A stretch of 64,000 bases of DNA from Gavia stellata (Eukaryota; Chordata; Aves; Gaviiformes; Gaviidae), in the NCBI RefSeq assembly GCF_030936135.1, contig NC_082602.1, forward strand, positions 27,469,965-27,533,964. Reading direction: 5' to 3'. A program made the translations under genes and the position numbers. The notes below the pieces were generated by a model, which was not told the origin of the DNA, did no database searches, and was given only the letters and a program-made list of their open reading frames with translations. Below are positions 1 to 12,559 of this stretch, piece by piece. Within the stretch, counting starts at the first letter, position 1. Each line of letters opens with the position of its first letter.

Positions 1-3000
1 TTTCAGCTCTTCGTGTATACCTGTATGGATAAGTGAGCATCATCTTCAAGAAGAGTTTGCCCTAGAAATTTCAGGTTGGGTTTCTTTTTTTCAATAATGC
101 ATCATTACTTTGCATATGATTATTTGAAAGTTACATCAGAAATGGGAACTTACGTGTAATCTTCCAGCCCTCAGCTTGTTTTGTGACATTCATTAGCTAT
201 TCACCAAATTAACTGAAGTCACTAAGATCTCTCATTCCTCTGAAGCCTCTTCAACAACAGCCCATGCAGATTTTCCAGTAAGCTTCCAGAGTGCTGCTGA
301 CAGCTCCAGACCTGCAAGCCTGGGAGCACAGGCAGGTCCCAGCTCCTAGAAAAAAAAGCCCCGTATTTACAGTGAGAACGGTCAATCTCAATGTGATTTC
401 ATTATACATGCTACAAGCACAGTTGCTGAATCACAACTTCTACAAAGGTTATTAGCCCTGCAACAACTATCAGGAGAGGGACACCAGAGTCACAAAGCCA
501 TAGACAGTTGAGCCTGAAGGCTGACATTTGAACGCAGTTGGTTTCAAACCATAGCTGGTTTCCACGAGCAGCTTAAAAAAAAGAAGGAAAACCAGGAGCA
601 GCACCATCAGCACATAGCTACCGGCTGCTGCCAGGTGGGAACCAGGTACCTGCTGCATAATGCCCGGGAAAGATGCTCTAAGCCAGCCTTCTCCTCCCTC
701 CTCAGCTACTACACACAGTTTACCAAAACTAGTGAGCTGACATCAAATGCTAAAATCTCAGTGTCCCACCTAGGATGTGCGCAGGCATATAAGAGACCAA
801 CTTTTGGTAACGGGGAGGGTGACAGAGGGGAATAGCTGATGTGCCCACCTCTGTTGTCATTTTTCAGGCTTGTCTTTCCTCCTTCAGTGCACCCTCTTCC
901 CTCCACTTCTTCGAGGGACTTCCCACCTCTAATCCTCATGCATGACACAAGGCAGCAGAGCAATTATTTACATTAGAAACCTTTTCTGATTAGACTGGCC
1001 AATAAGTCCCTGGTGTGCAGAGCAAACAAAGAAAATTCTTCCTTGAAAATGTAAATGTTCAAATAACCCATTGATAAAAATATGCCTGGCAGGGCCACTC
1101 TTTTGGGTCTTGGATGCTTCTCTCCTGTGAGCCATTATCAATATATATCGCACATTCCATTCCCTTCTCGTATCACCCTGTCCAAAAGAAAATAAAAGGT
1201 CCCCCCCATCGTTAAAAACACTCAGGGTTTGTTTTGAATCAGCTTTCAAAACATTTCATTGTGAAGGAGAGAGCCAAAATACATCATTTTCCCAACACTC
1301 TGCTGCATCCTTCCTGGTATTCTTACTAACCAGCATCTTTTTACTGATACTCCTCATCTGCTCTTGTAAGGAAGAAGCTGCTACTTTCGGTCCAACCTGA
1401 GACCGGGTTTGTGCTCCCTTGGTGTCTACCCTGTATTTTCATGGCATCTGGTCCACTGTTCATCTTTCCTTTATTCAAGACAACTTGATTCTCCACCGCT
1501 CTGGACAACCTTCTCCAGCTGCAAAGCCTGCCCAGCCCTTGCACAGCTCTGGCTCCCTTCCTCCTCCGATGTTTGCTGGTTTTGTGCTCACCGCCACCTT
1601 CTGCTCTCCTTGTTTGTTTGCTGCATCCCTCCATCTACATAGGAAAAATGCATGTTGCTAGGGGCATGGATTGTTCTTTTAAAATATGTACAACACCCAG
1701 CCTAGTGGGAGTCCGATCCCAGACTATTGCAAGACTGGCAGAAAAATAACTGAAACCCCTTATTATGCTGCAGGCTTGGGAAAATCTGCTCCTCTCTTAG
1801 GCAGCAGCTGGGAAAATGAAGCTGATGGCACTTCCCAGCCTCATGCTGGAGGGCCAGGCTCCGGCTGCTGGGACTGAACGAGAGACTTAGTACGCAGTGA
1901 AGAGCATGGCAGGCTCGTTGGATGACTGACCCCACGTGCCAAAGAGCCTGTACCTGACTAGGACCATGAACACACAGACCAAGGCATTGTGAATTTGTAT
2001 GAAAATAACTAACACTAAGGATTTTAATCCTAAATCTCCTAGTATTTATATTTTTTTCTTGAAGTCTCCATTACTGAAGTCCTATCATTACATGGGAATA
2101 TCACTGCTATTATTAACAATTTTAATACATATATTAGTATCAACAGCTGATTTAATAATTCACCTTTACAGACTCATGTTTCCAATAAAATACACCTGAG
2201 GAACACCCTGGGAAATTCAGACTTCTGAAGACTGAGATAAACCAGCTATTTTAGAAGCTTTTTTCTACTCATGTGCTAGGTGGGTATTTGGGCAAAGAAT
2301 TTTTTTTTTTTTCTTTTTTTGACCAAACAGGTAATCACATTAGCCTCACAGATCTCATACAGCTACAGCCCAACAACTTAGACTCTGCTCCAATTACAGC
2401 AAAAGCTGATGCGTGACAAAATGTGTGTGTAACGGTCTCAGAGCTGGAACATGACTTGAGTTTTCATATTTCAAGGGGACTTTGTCATGCTGGCAAATTT
2501 TTTGTAAATAAGCATTTGAGTTGTAAATTGAAAACACTTGGATCATGAAATCAGTGAGAAAATAAAACAAGGGACAGACTTTTCTGTGCTCCATCAGGAC
2601 CATTTCTGATGCCTCTTATTAATTCACGGCATATCACTGTAGAGAAATAAACTCCCCTGAATATTAACCGTACTATGGTCTAACAGCCCTATCTGTTGTG
2701 GCTGGAGCTGTTGTTAAAGATGACTTTTCTTTCTTGTTTTTGCTTTTCTGTTTCCGAGGGCTGGGCAGCCAGGTTGAACACAGTGTTTTCCTGTCCCACT
2801 AGCTAGGAGAGGCTCTAATGGTGCTCAGCCCCCCAGGGGGGAAGCGAAGTACCCTGTGAGCTCAGCCCCTTGGGGGACTGGAACTTTGCAGTGCTGTGCA
2901 TGACAGATTAGCCACACAACTCATTACTGGCAACTAGAGTTGCATGCATAATCTGCTAGACATGGTACTAGAGATGTGCCCCTTAGGGTTTTTTTGGCTC

Positions 3001-6000
3001 TGACTGTGCAACAGCACAACACAGGGCCTTTGTTACACTCCCATCTCAGCTTCTGTACTTACAAAACCTCAGCTTCTTAAAAGGGCTGCTTTCCATGCAG
3101 TCCTTCCACTTCAGGGTTTCAACATACAGGTCTTTTGATAGGAGCGACAAGAATAGTAGAGCCTGTCTGGCATTCAAATCTCAAACTCTGAAACACAAAG
3201 CATGATGCGATCTTTTTTTCCTATTTTCTAAAAGCCAATTACATTTCATCTTCTTGGGAGATTACTGCTCTTCAAATGAAATTCACTCTGGAGATAAATA
3301 GGCCCAGCTAATGTGGTAGAAGGGAGCTGAAGAAACCAGCTGCAGTCCTGGCAGAGCAGCCCCCCGAGCACAGTAGTGTGCCCCTACCCCTCCCAGCCTC
3401 CTCACCAGAGAGTGCTGCTTTATCAACCCCGGTGTGCAATCTAGTATAATGGAAAAACCAAAATAATCATTCCCCCTGCTAGCAGTGTACTTGCTTTCCC
3501 AAAGGCATAACAGCTTTTACTTACATTATGAAAGAGCTGCTTCACCCTCTTGACTTAAATTATAGATTATCCTTTTCTTGAAGCAGCTATCTTACACTTT
3601 AACCTTTTCATGACTAACATTATTTTTCAGTCCTGTCTTACCGGAGTTGTGGATGAAGGATTTCCAACAGCAGTATGTACACTGCATGCTCTGTTTAGGG
3701 TAGTAGCAGCAAATTGCAGACTGTTTTTCATCCACGTACACCTTGTACTTTTCCATTGTTATGAAGGCTTTGTAGAGATCTGTTGACATAGTTAAAAAAA
3801 ATAAAAGCAAGCCCAAACCACACTTTTATGTATTATATACATGTCAGGCTTACATTTGAGACAGCTGAAGTTTATCAAACTGATCACAGGTTTGGATATG
3901 GATTCCCCAGGTTTCTTCCTGGATGCTGTCTCTGACTTCAGTCACCCTCGCTGTTCTCAAAAGAGCACATTTTGTGACTGGCTTCTGCCTCATCCTCTGC
4001 AAGAAACCTGGCAATCCGTTATTAAAAATGCAAACTTGTTACAAGTAAAGTAAATCTAGGAAGAAGTAGTCTTTCTTCACATTTTTTTCCCATGTTACCT
4101 TTAAGTATATACATGGACACCAAGTCCTCCGTATTAACAAATTTAAAATTTTCACCAAGACCTTTTTAAACTTGAATTTCCTGTTCAGTATTTTTTCCTC
4201 ATTCAACCCCTTCTGAAATCAAACAGTAATTTTATTTGGCTGCACATCCCCTAGAGAAAGTAGAAGGGTTTAACTGCCAATATCCAAACCAGAAAACATC
4301 TGACTGATGGACTGTGAATTGTAAAAATGTATCAATAAAACCTTATGAAAAGTTAGTCATGGAACTGCAGTTAGACCATAGATGAAAAAAGCACAGGCTC
4401 AACACTGTAAGGAGAAATCTGTAACATGCAACCCGTACCGCTCAGTAGTGGAGTGCATTGATTTTACTTTTTTAAATATTTTTTTTTTCAGTTACCTTCA
4501 TGCAAAAGCGAAGTGGTTTTCCCAGCATAGAGACTTCCATGGGTAGACACAAACAGTATTTTTTTCCCCAGTCATTCCCAGGTTAGACTTTGTAGGGCAG
4601 TAGTGGAGATGCTTGGAAAACCAAATGCCCTATAGGATGTTTATTGCTTGGGAAAAGGGATGAGATCATCCCAAACCAGAAAATTTCTCATGGAAAGTGG
4701 AGCTATGGTTTCTCTAGCAGGGCCTGGTGTAGGTGTGCTTTTCAGCTTGGAGCAGTGGACACACCACCCACATAATTCCAGGCATTTATTTCGATCCAGG
4801 CATGTGTTACGCTATGGCCACGCAGCACCAGGGATGCAATCCTAAAGACCATTTCACTAACAGGAGTCTTTCCCAGCCACTGGTCTAGTGACTAAAGCAC
4901 ACAGAGACTACCTATGAGGCAAGGGCAGCTTCTCCTTCAGGACTGTTTCCATCAGTTAGTAACAGCATCTGGGTCAGTGACAATTACGTTGTCCCAAACG
5001 TTTTGATACTCAAAGGCATTTTGGTGGCCAGCTCTTACTTTAGCATCTAACTTGGAGCATCCAAGGCATTAGTCTTTTAGAAAGGACAAAATACCCTGCA
5101 GAACAGAGGAACTGTTAAAGGATAGTATAAGGAAGGCAGAGGAAGAACATATAAATATTACTGTTCTCTATATAAATTTGTCCAGCTGTTTATGATAAAT
5201 GTTCTCTTATTCCATTTTTTCCTGCTCTCATTTCCTCCCCTACTTTCTAATTGCAGAAAATAAAATAATACAAGTCCTTGCTTTCATTACATACAACACC
5301 TGCTGCCTGTTCTGAAACAGATGTCTAAAGCATCATTAGGCAATTATTTCTTTAGTATTTTTCAACTGGACTAATTTAAAACATCTTTGTGCTAAATCCT
5401 CCTCTCTCAGCTTCTTCTGTATTCCTCATCCTTTCCTACGTTCAGAGTTCCAGCAAAAACTCCGCTCTGTATCAGTTTGCTCCTGTTACATTTGTCCTGG
5501 ATCACATATTCACAGAAGGACAACGAGACAGGCTATAACTACTTTGAACCAGGCATTAAGTTCAAGAGATATTATTGGGGAAAAATAGACAAGGTGAGGG
5601 AAGAAAACAATAAGAGAGTGTTAGTCAGCAGTGTAGGCAGTAGTTTCGGAGGACCAGCTGGCTTGTTAAAGCTCTGTCTTTTTGTGGACATTACAGCAAA
5701 GAAGAGTTTTATGTGCACACAAGGACAACTCCTATGCTTTCAATGTGAACGACTAAAATTTTGGCAATAAGAGAAATACCCAACTCCAAGCACCTTTTTC
5801 ATTTCAGTACCACCTTCGTACCTGGCCAAGAAAAGCACATGTGAGAATCAGGTAGGCCTGCAGGGCTTGCACAACTCCATTGTTGGGGAAGATGTTTCAG
5901 GGAACCGATTCCTCCCTCCTATTTCCAAGTATCACTGTAATATTTGGATGAGGTTCTCCACTCCTAGGAGGAACCATGAACTTTCCAGGTCACTAACAGA

Positions 6001-8599
6001 CTTGGCACATGCTTCATTTAATTGCATTGGCTGTTACGCGGTGACATACATTTGCAATTTATCTTACCTTGTTCACAGCAGAGGTGGGATGACTTTCCTG
6101 CCTACTTGTTCATGGCAGGCTGAGGTGGCAAAGACCTCCAGTTCTAGCTGGTAGGGAAGGAGCATTCATTCTTCCAATCAATAACAAAAAGCAAGCTAAA
6201 ACGAGCTGTAGGACATGTTGTGCCAGGTTAATTGGCACTGCACTGTTTAGTGGTTCAACACTTGCTGAAAATCGTTCCTTTAGGTTATTTCTTTCACTAG
6301 CAAATTCCTGGTTATGTTATGCTCAGGAAATCTTGTTAATCTGGGCTGGTTTCAACTTGTAAGTTAATGTGACTAGATTAGTATAGCCTCCATTGCACAT
6401 TTAAAAGATATTAGTGGGAATGGGCTGGTGGCACCCCTAAAAAAATCACTCAACTTTGTACCCTGATGCAGATGCTATAACTTTACCAGACATTTAACAG
6501 TTTGATTTGCAGTTTCCCATCATGAATGTCTGCCTTGGGGTGATCTCTATGAGCAAACTTCAGGAAAAACAGTCCAGTCATTTCTTAAAAGAGCACTGCA
6601 GAGCAAGTAGGCAGCTGAAGTTACTGAAGTTACAAAACCAGGTTCCTTGGGACTGTCTCGTGTGTGGTTTCTCTGCTGTTGTATGACTGAGTTCCTTCCT
6701 TCCCCTTAATGAAGGCACTAATTTGGGCTTCCCTCTTCTATCAGTGCATCCATTTCCTAAAAATGTACAAGACTGTAACAGCTGAGGGTCCTTCACTCCT
6801 CTTAACTAGCCTACAGATTACAAAGTCACTTGGGGTGGTGGGACACAAGTTGACAAATGCCCAGACACACAGTATAATCACATCAGAGTGTAATCATACT
6901 TTCTCAGAAAAAACAGGCTAAAAGGAGGCACACTAAATAGCAGACACACAAACTGAAAGTCCACATCAACGTTACGGATCATGTCTGCAATGAGATCTGC
7001 AAGGACGTGAAAGTGGCAGGGAGAGGCAGATAGCTTCTGTCAGGGGCGTGACTTGTGCTTGCTCAGGTTTGGGCAAGACAAATGTTTTATTTTTTAATTA
7101 TATTCATTTTGTACTTGGATACCTGCAAGAAAATCACCACTAGAATCTTTGAGGGTGCTACTGGGTCTTTGGGAGGGTGGGGTGGAAAAAGCATTATTTT
7201 CCTGAAATTGCAGCTCTTTACTGCCACAAACTACACAAGGAAGAAAGCTCAAGAGTGACGTGGATGATATCTGCCTCTTCTGGTGCCTAGACAAGGAGCG
7301 AAGCACAGCCTGCTAGAATCGGGAGGGCCTGTGAACAGTGCCAGGTCAGTTAGGCAAGGGGATTATACTGAAACTTTCAATTGCCAGATGCTGACAAGGA
7401 TATTTGAGTTAGGAAAGGAAAAGGGAACAAAGTAGAGAGGAAGGAGGTTTGACCAGGATCTGTGGTGCAGAGATGAACGATGAGACTGTGAATGAAATAA
7501 AAGCCTGAGAAATGACAGTTAGAGGAGAGAGTGGAGAGCAGAAACAGATGAAAGAAATGAGGGGGGAAAGCCTCTGTGCCTGACAGGGCATATTGCTAGG
7601 AATGAAACCCAAGATCCCCAACTCAGCATTTCCCTGCTGCCAACAAACATCCACAAGAATGTTTCTGTAATGCTGGGGCTCCTGAAGGATGGTAACCAAT
7701 TATTAAAACTATTCTTTTATCTCTGCAGCTGAACTTTTGTTTGCTCAGTAGCCTGTAGGGTTGGGGCAGGAGAGCTGGAGACTGTGCTGAAAGATGGCAG
7801 TAAAGAACATAGCACCGCACTGGCAGAAAGTTTCAAAATTCAGGTTGCCCACAGGGTCTGAACTTGCTCCCTTCCCTTTTAGGGGCAAGTATAAAGATAC
7901 AAATCTTTGCTAGGCACATCTTTCCCCCACAGGATTGGCTTACTCCCAAAGTGAACCAAACAGCATGTCTTTGACAAGCAGATTTTCAGTACTTTGTCTC
8001 ATAATTTTCCATGCGGCTCCATGCTTCACTGGCTGCTCATTGATGAATTCTCATTCTGAATAATGAATTAGCAACTCTGTCTATTTATGGTGTTCATCAC
8101 TGGAATAACACAAGTATGGACAGATCCACAAAAGTAACAGCTTTCAGTCATGTATCCAATCTTTAAATTTTTCATTTATTACTTTGAAAGAAAAGCTTCA
8201 TTTCCCAGGTAGCTTGTGTAAAATACATACCCTCATGGGTACAAATTTATAAATCAAAGATCTGAGAACATGAATACTCAGAACTCATTTATCTGGATTT
8301 CTATTTTTAAGAAGTCATTTTAAGAAGTTATAAGAGGAAACAGGTTTCCAGGAAAAATATTTGGTACAAATAAAAATAGAGATCATCATTGCCTCACAGG
8401 ATCTGGAAAGCAAAAACATAAGACAGGCAAACCAATATGCATGGAAAGAGAGGCAGAGAAAGATAAAGCTATTAGTCCTGCTCCAAGGCCCACTTTTGCT
8501 AAGTCCCACTCCAGCACCTATCCATTCATCCACTCCCACAGAGTTCTTCTCTAATACCTCCCACCAATAGATCTCAAGAGTTTAATGACTAACATTAAG

Positions 8600-8728
8600 A
8601 AAACTGAGGCTTATGCCCTACACAGGGAGCTGTATTATCCCCAATTTATAAAAGAGGGAAACAGAGGCATGAAGCAACCTCATCTCTTCTCTCACCTAAG
8701 CAGATGGTGGGGACTGAAGCTAAAGTTG
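8600..8728 (+). repeat. MIR/CORE-SINE-like fragment
   Basis: GTATTATCCCCAATTTATAA followed by GAGGGAAACAGAGGCATGAA closely follows the MIR core pattern 'attatccccattttacagatgaggaaactgaggca'. Downstream text also resembles the MIR continuation. The copy is diverged and its boundaries are approximate. Confidence 0.5.
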
Positions 8729-11096
8729 TTCCTTCATTTCCTAACGAGAAAAGCAATCACCTTACATTTTGCTAGAATAGAATATTAAGATTATTTGGTA
8801 ATTTTTGTTCTCAGGCACTGCATTTTTATGGAAACATACCTTTTTAAGGTAACATAAAAATGCTGACTGCTTTTAAAAACTCCATTTTACTTACCTGGCT
8901 TTTACTGCCGTAACAGTTTCTATGGAAACTGGAACTGGCCATGAAGCAGTCCTACAACATGAATTCTCACTTGTCAGTTTTACATTGAAGTGCCACCTTC
9001 AAAGTCCTTTAATAAACCAGTAATAATTGTGTTGCCTAATGAGTTTTCAAATTAAACAAAACAAGAAAGCGCGCTTTCACTGAATGTTCCGCACAATATT
9101 TTGTAGGTGTGGTCTAAGTCTAAGAATTTTAACAGTGTGCATGATACGACTCTTGGTTAAGGGTATGATCTTTAAACAGAGAGACAGTTTATTAGCAGTA
9201 AAAGCCCTAGTGTGTGTAGTTAGACTTACATAAAGGTGACTTATACCAATATGGGTATGTCTAGACTGCTGTCACAGAAGCATACTGTAGAGATACTGAG
9301 TAAATGGGTAAATCGACCTACAGTGAACTCTGTGCTCGCACAGCCAGCTGGGGTACTTCTGTGCAGGCATATGCATACGGTATTCCCTGTAGGTACAAGA
9401 GAGGGAATGCACTCAACCAGAGTAAGTATTAGTCTGTGTTGGGTGGCTACCATGGAAAAAAATAAAGCAGGCAAGCGTAAGGCACAACTATTCTGTATAG
9501 TTATTCAGAATTAGAATCTGTGTAACTTAAATCTAGGCTCCTCCATTAGTTTTACATTAACTCTTGTAAGAACTGTAGGCTCCCTTGTGTTCATTCATAT
9601 TTCCCTGAGTTAACTCAAGTGAGAAAAGTCCCTTTTTCCTGTTCTTGGGGAGCAATCTCCAACAGAATGTACCCTCAAGCACAAGAGTCCAGCATCGCCA
9701 GCAAGCACCAGCTTTAAAACTTCCAAGGACAGGTTCTTTCCAGAGTCACTTATCCATCTTTCCTGAGATGAATTCTTCCCACCTCATCTCTGACGCTTCG
9801 CAGTTGACCAGTGCTTTTAAATTGCAACAGGGGCAGAAGAGAGAGGGGAAGACACTTTGTGTCTGCATCAACCTCCAACACGCAGAAAATAGGTGGCCAG
9901 GGGGTTTAAGCAGATTTTACACACAGAAACACATCTAAAACACAGGAAGTGCAGCATCAAAGTTGGAGGCAACAGAACACATTAGATGCTGCATGTATGA
10001 CTATCCAAGCTGCAAAGGACAAAGATGTAATCCTGTTTTGGCATGAATTTATTTTAAAGAGACCTTAAAGAGCAATACGATCTCCAGACTATCTTTTCCT
10101 CCAAGATTCAGCTGTGCAGTGCTCCTCCCAAAACTCATCCAGCCCACACACTTGGCTGACACCCTCAGGAGAACCAGAGTCTCTCTCTCTTCTAACCTAA
10201 GAGAGATCACCTGTCCCACTGAGCTAGTGGTGTTCTTTTAACCCTTTCCCAGCAAAATCAGATTCTGATAATATAGGACTTTTCAAGAAAATGGCCAAGT
10301 CAGTCTCTTAAATTAGATGCCATGGTCTTCCATATGGTCCAAGACATCACATACTTACCTTAAAATATCCTTAAATTCATGCCAAGTAGGCGATTTCTCC
10401 ATAATCAAGCAGTAACATACAGTTAACTCCTGAAGTGAGTCTGAATTTAGGAATCAATATTCCAAACTACTTCCATAGACAGCCTTTGTTTTTAAGCATC
10501 ACTTCAAACTGATCAGTAATCAGAGCAGGAATCTGAGAAGCAAATCTCCCCTGTAACCAACCAGACCTTTTTGTAGGCATAAATTAAAGTTGCAATTCCC
10601 CTCAGTACCACCTCACTCAGAATCTGGACTTCTTTCCCTGCTTTCCAGAGACGTTCAGCAGTGGGGGCGGAGGGGAAGACGACTTCTACCATTCTTTCTT
10701 AATCCTCTTCTATTTCCTTCTGCACAGGTACATCCTTTCAGCACTTATTCAGGCCCATATTAAGATCTGACTAGAAGGTACCCAACTCTAAACAGAGCAG
10801 CAACAGTAGGAGTAGGGCAGCCTGCAGGGAAACTAACTATTGAGCCCTGCAGCAAGTAGGGAATTTACAGCAAAAGAATGATTCATACAGAGTTTTCCAC
10901 TATGGACAAATGCACCATCTCTTTAAGGCCAGAGTTTTCCACTGGCCTCTGAATGCAAATGCCAAATATTTTGTCATGCCTTTCTCTTAGCCTATATCTC
11001 AATGCAGCCAGAGCTTGGAACCAGGCATATAATGTAACAACAAATGAGAGACCTGGCACACATGGGGCTACTCACTGGCTTTCCTCATGCATATGG

Positions 11097-11102
11097 TTTA
11101 TT
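11097..11102 (-). terminator. Candidate STN1 poly(A) signal
   Basis: Reading down the minus strand from the STN1 stop, this is the first canonical AATAAA I find, about 1.3 kb past the stop. A CATAAA variant lies about 0.5 kb nearer, at roughly 11572-11577. Which one is used cannot be decided from sequence alone, so the 3' UTR length is uncertain. Confidence 0.3.
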
Positions 11103-12401
11103 TTTCCCTGCTATGTCAATCCTTATAGGGCTTTACCGCTACATCTGCCTCCCGGGAGTCTGCTATTTCAACTGTTACAGGGAAGGTGCAGAAGAAAGAG
11201 GAAGGATACATTCAATCCTTTCTACTCTTTTCAAGTTAAAGGTCGCACCTCCACACCATTAATTAAACAGATTAATTAAACAGACAAGCCCCTGCAGGAG
11301 CAGCCCTCTCTAAGCATAAATACTGAACAGCTCTGGGCTTTGAACTGTGTCACATAACAGAGTTCTGATTATTCCAGATAAAACCTCTTGCGCAGTAACC
11401 TTCTTTAGGCCAATGTTATTTCATCAATGTCTTGTGCTCCTCTGCAAGCACAGATATGGATAGTATTTTTCCCCAAAGGTGACAAGGAATAGAAGACACA
11501 AAAGGCAACAGGGAGCATGGAGATTACAGTGGGTCTTTCTAGCTTTCATATTTTCTGTTCCAAAATATCTGATTTATGGTTTACCATCTACTATGTAGGA
11601 AGAAATTTAAAAATAAACATCAAAACGGTGTCTAATTTTGACAATTCTGCTCTGAACAGAATCCACAACAACACGCATCAGTAGCGCACACGGTAGGCAG
11701 GGGAATCCAGACATCCTTGACAAGCAGTGGGCAAGGTTGCAGGATGGGGAAGGAATGCAGGACCCCATTCCTGAATATTAATTTTCAGAGAAAGGTGAGG
11801 ACTGCTTTAGTAGTGGGAAAGCTGTGCACATTCAGGAACACAGACATGGGTACACCAACACTGCCAGGAAGGACAGGCAAATCTTTTGATTGTTTGCTTG
11901 CATATCCTTTCTCTAGGTATTATGAAGTATACATAAAAAGAAAGATCCACAGCTATTACCATATGGAAAGATCACAAGATCAGTCTTTAAGCCAGAAAAA
12001 CAAGTCCTGACATGACCACTGCTGTAAACAGCGCTCTTTAGCAGTGACTTTTCTTTAGGGCTCACTGGATGTAAATGTGAGGATGGCCATACCACATTTT
12101 ACTGCAGGGAAAGAAGAGCCCAACTTCTTTTCCAGCTCCCCTGCTGTATTAGGATGTCCAGAATCAGTTTGATACAACTTCCACTAGGAACAGCAAGGAA
12201 GTCAGCAAGAATATTAAAATGAGTGTTTGGACAACTTCTCTGGAGCTGAACAAAAACAGCATTTGGAGAATCAGAATGCTCTTCCCCCCCCCCCCATCTA
12301 GATCAGAGCAGATAATAACAGCTTTTCAGGGTCACTCAACCTCTCCTTCTTCCCTCCTTTATCCTGAATGGACCAGAACAAATGTATCTTATCTTCTCTC
12401 T

Positions 12402-12559
12402 TTAAAATGTCATATAATATCCTTCCATAGTGCTGACAACATCACTGTTACTCTCCAGCAGTTCCAAGACACGGTGCATCACCACTTCAGCCAGAGAGGG
12501 GTTGTAGCTCTGCCGAACACAACTCAAGACATGAAGGAAATGGCAGCCTTTTTCAACAT
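12402..12559 (-). CDS. STN1: STN1 exon 10: last coding exon with stop
   Basis: The exon follows a ttttttctgcag acceptor. It completes His312 and encodes residues 313-363, [20 protein letters not shown] through [19 protein letters not shown], then TAA at 12404-12402. This is the C-terminal end of the second winged-helix domain, and the family's GCHFLH and DIVSTMExYY motifs are intact. The 3' UTR continues below 12402. An apparent 130-codon ORF on the plus strand over this exon is a shadow. Confidence 0.96.

Larger units (their letters stand above)
1..12401. other. STN1 3' UTR and downstream intergenic DNA
   Basis: The upper part must contain the STN1 3' UTR, probably about 0.8-1.3 kb. The rest shows no CpG island, no exon with recognisable protein similarity and no RNA gene. 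In human the next gene on this side is SH3PXD2A; no part of it is visible here. A MIR-like fragment is present at about 8.60-8.73 kb and a purine-rich stretch at about 7.40-7.57 kb. The scattered open frames under 110 codons look random. Confidence 0.7.

Noticed and set aside
3592-3816. A 74-codon minus-strand frame with several cysteines, followed by a donor-like sequence
   Set aside because: I recognise no family, no convincing acceptor or partner exon is seen, and the length is expected by chance in intergenic DNA.
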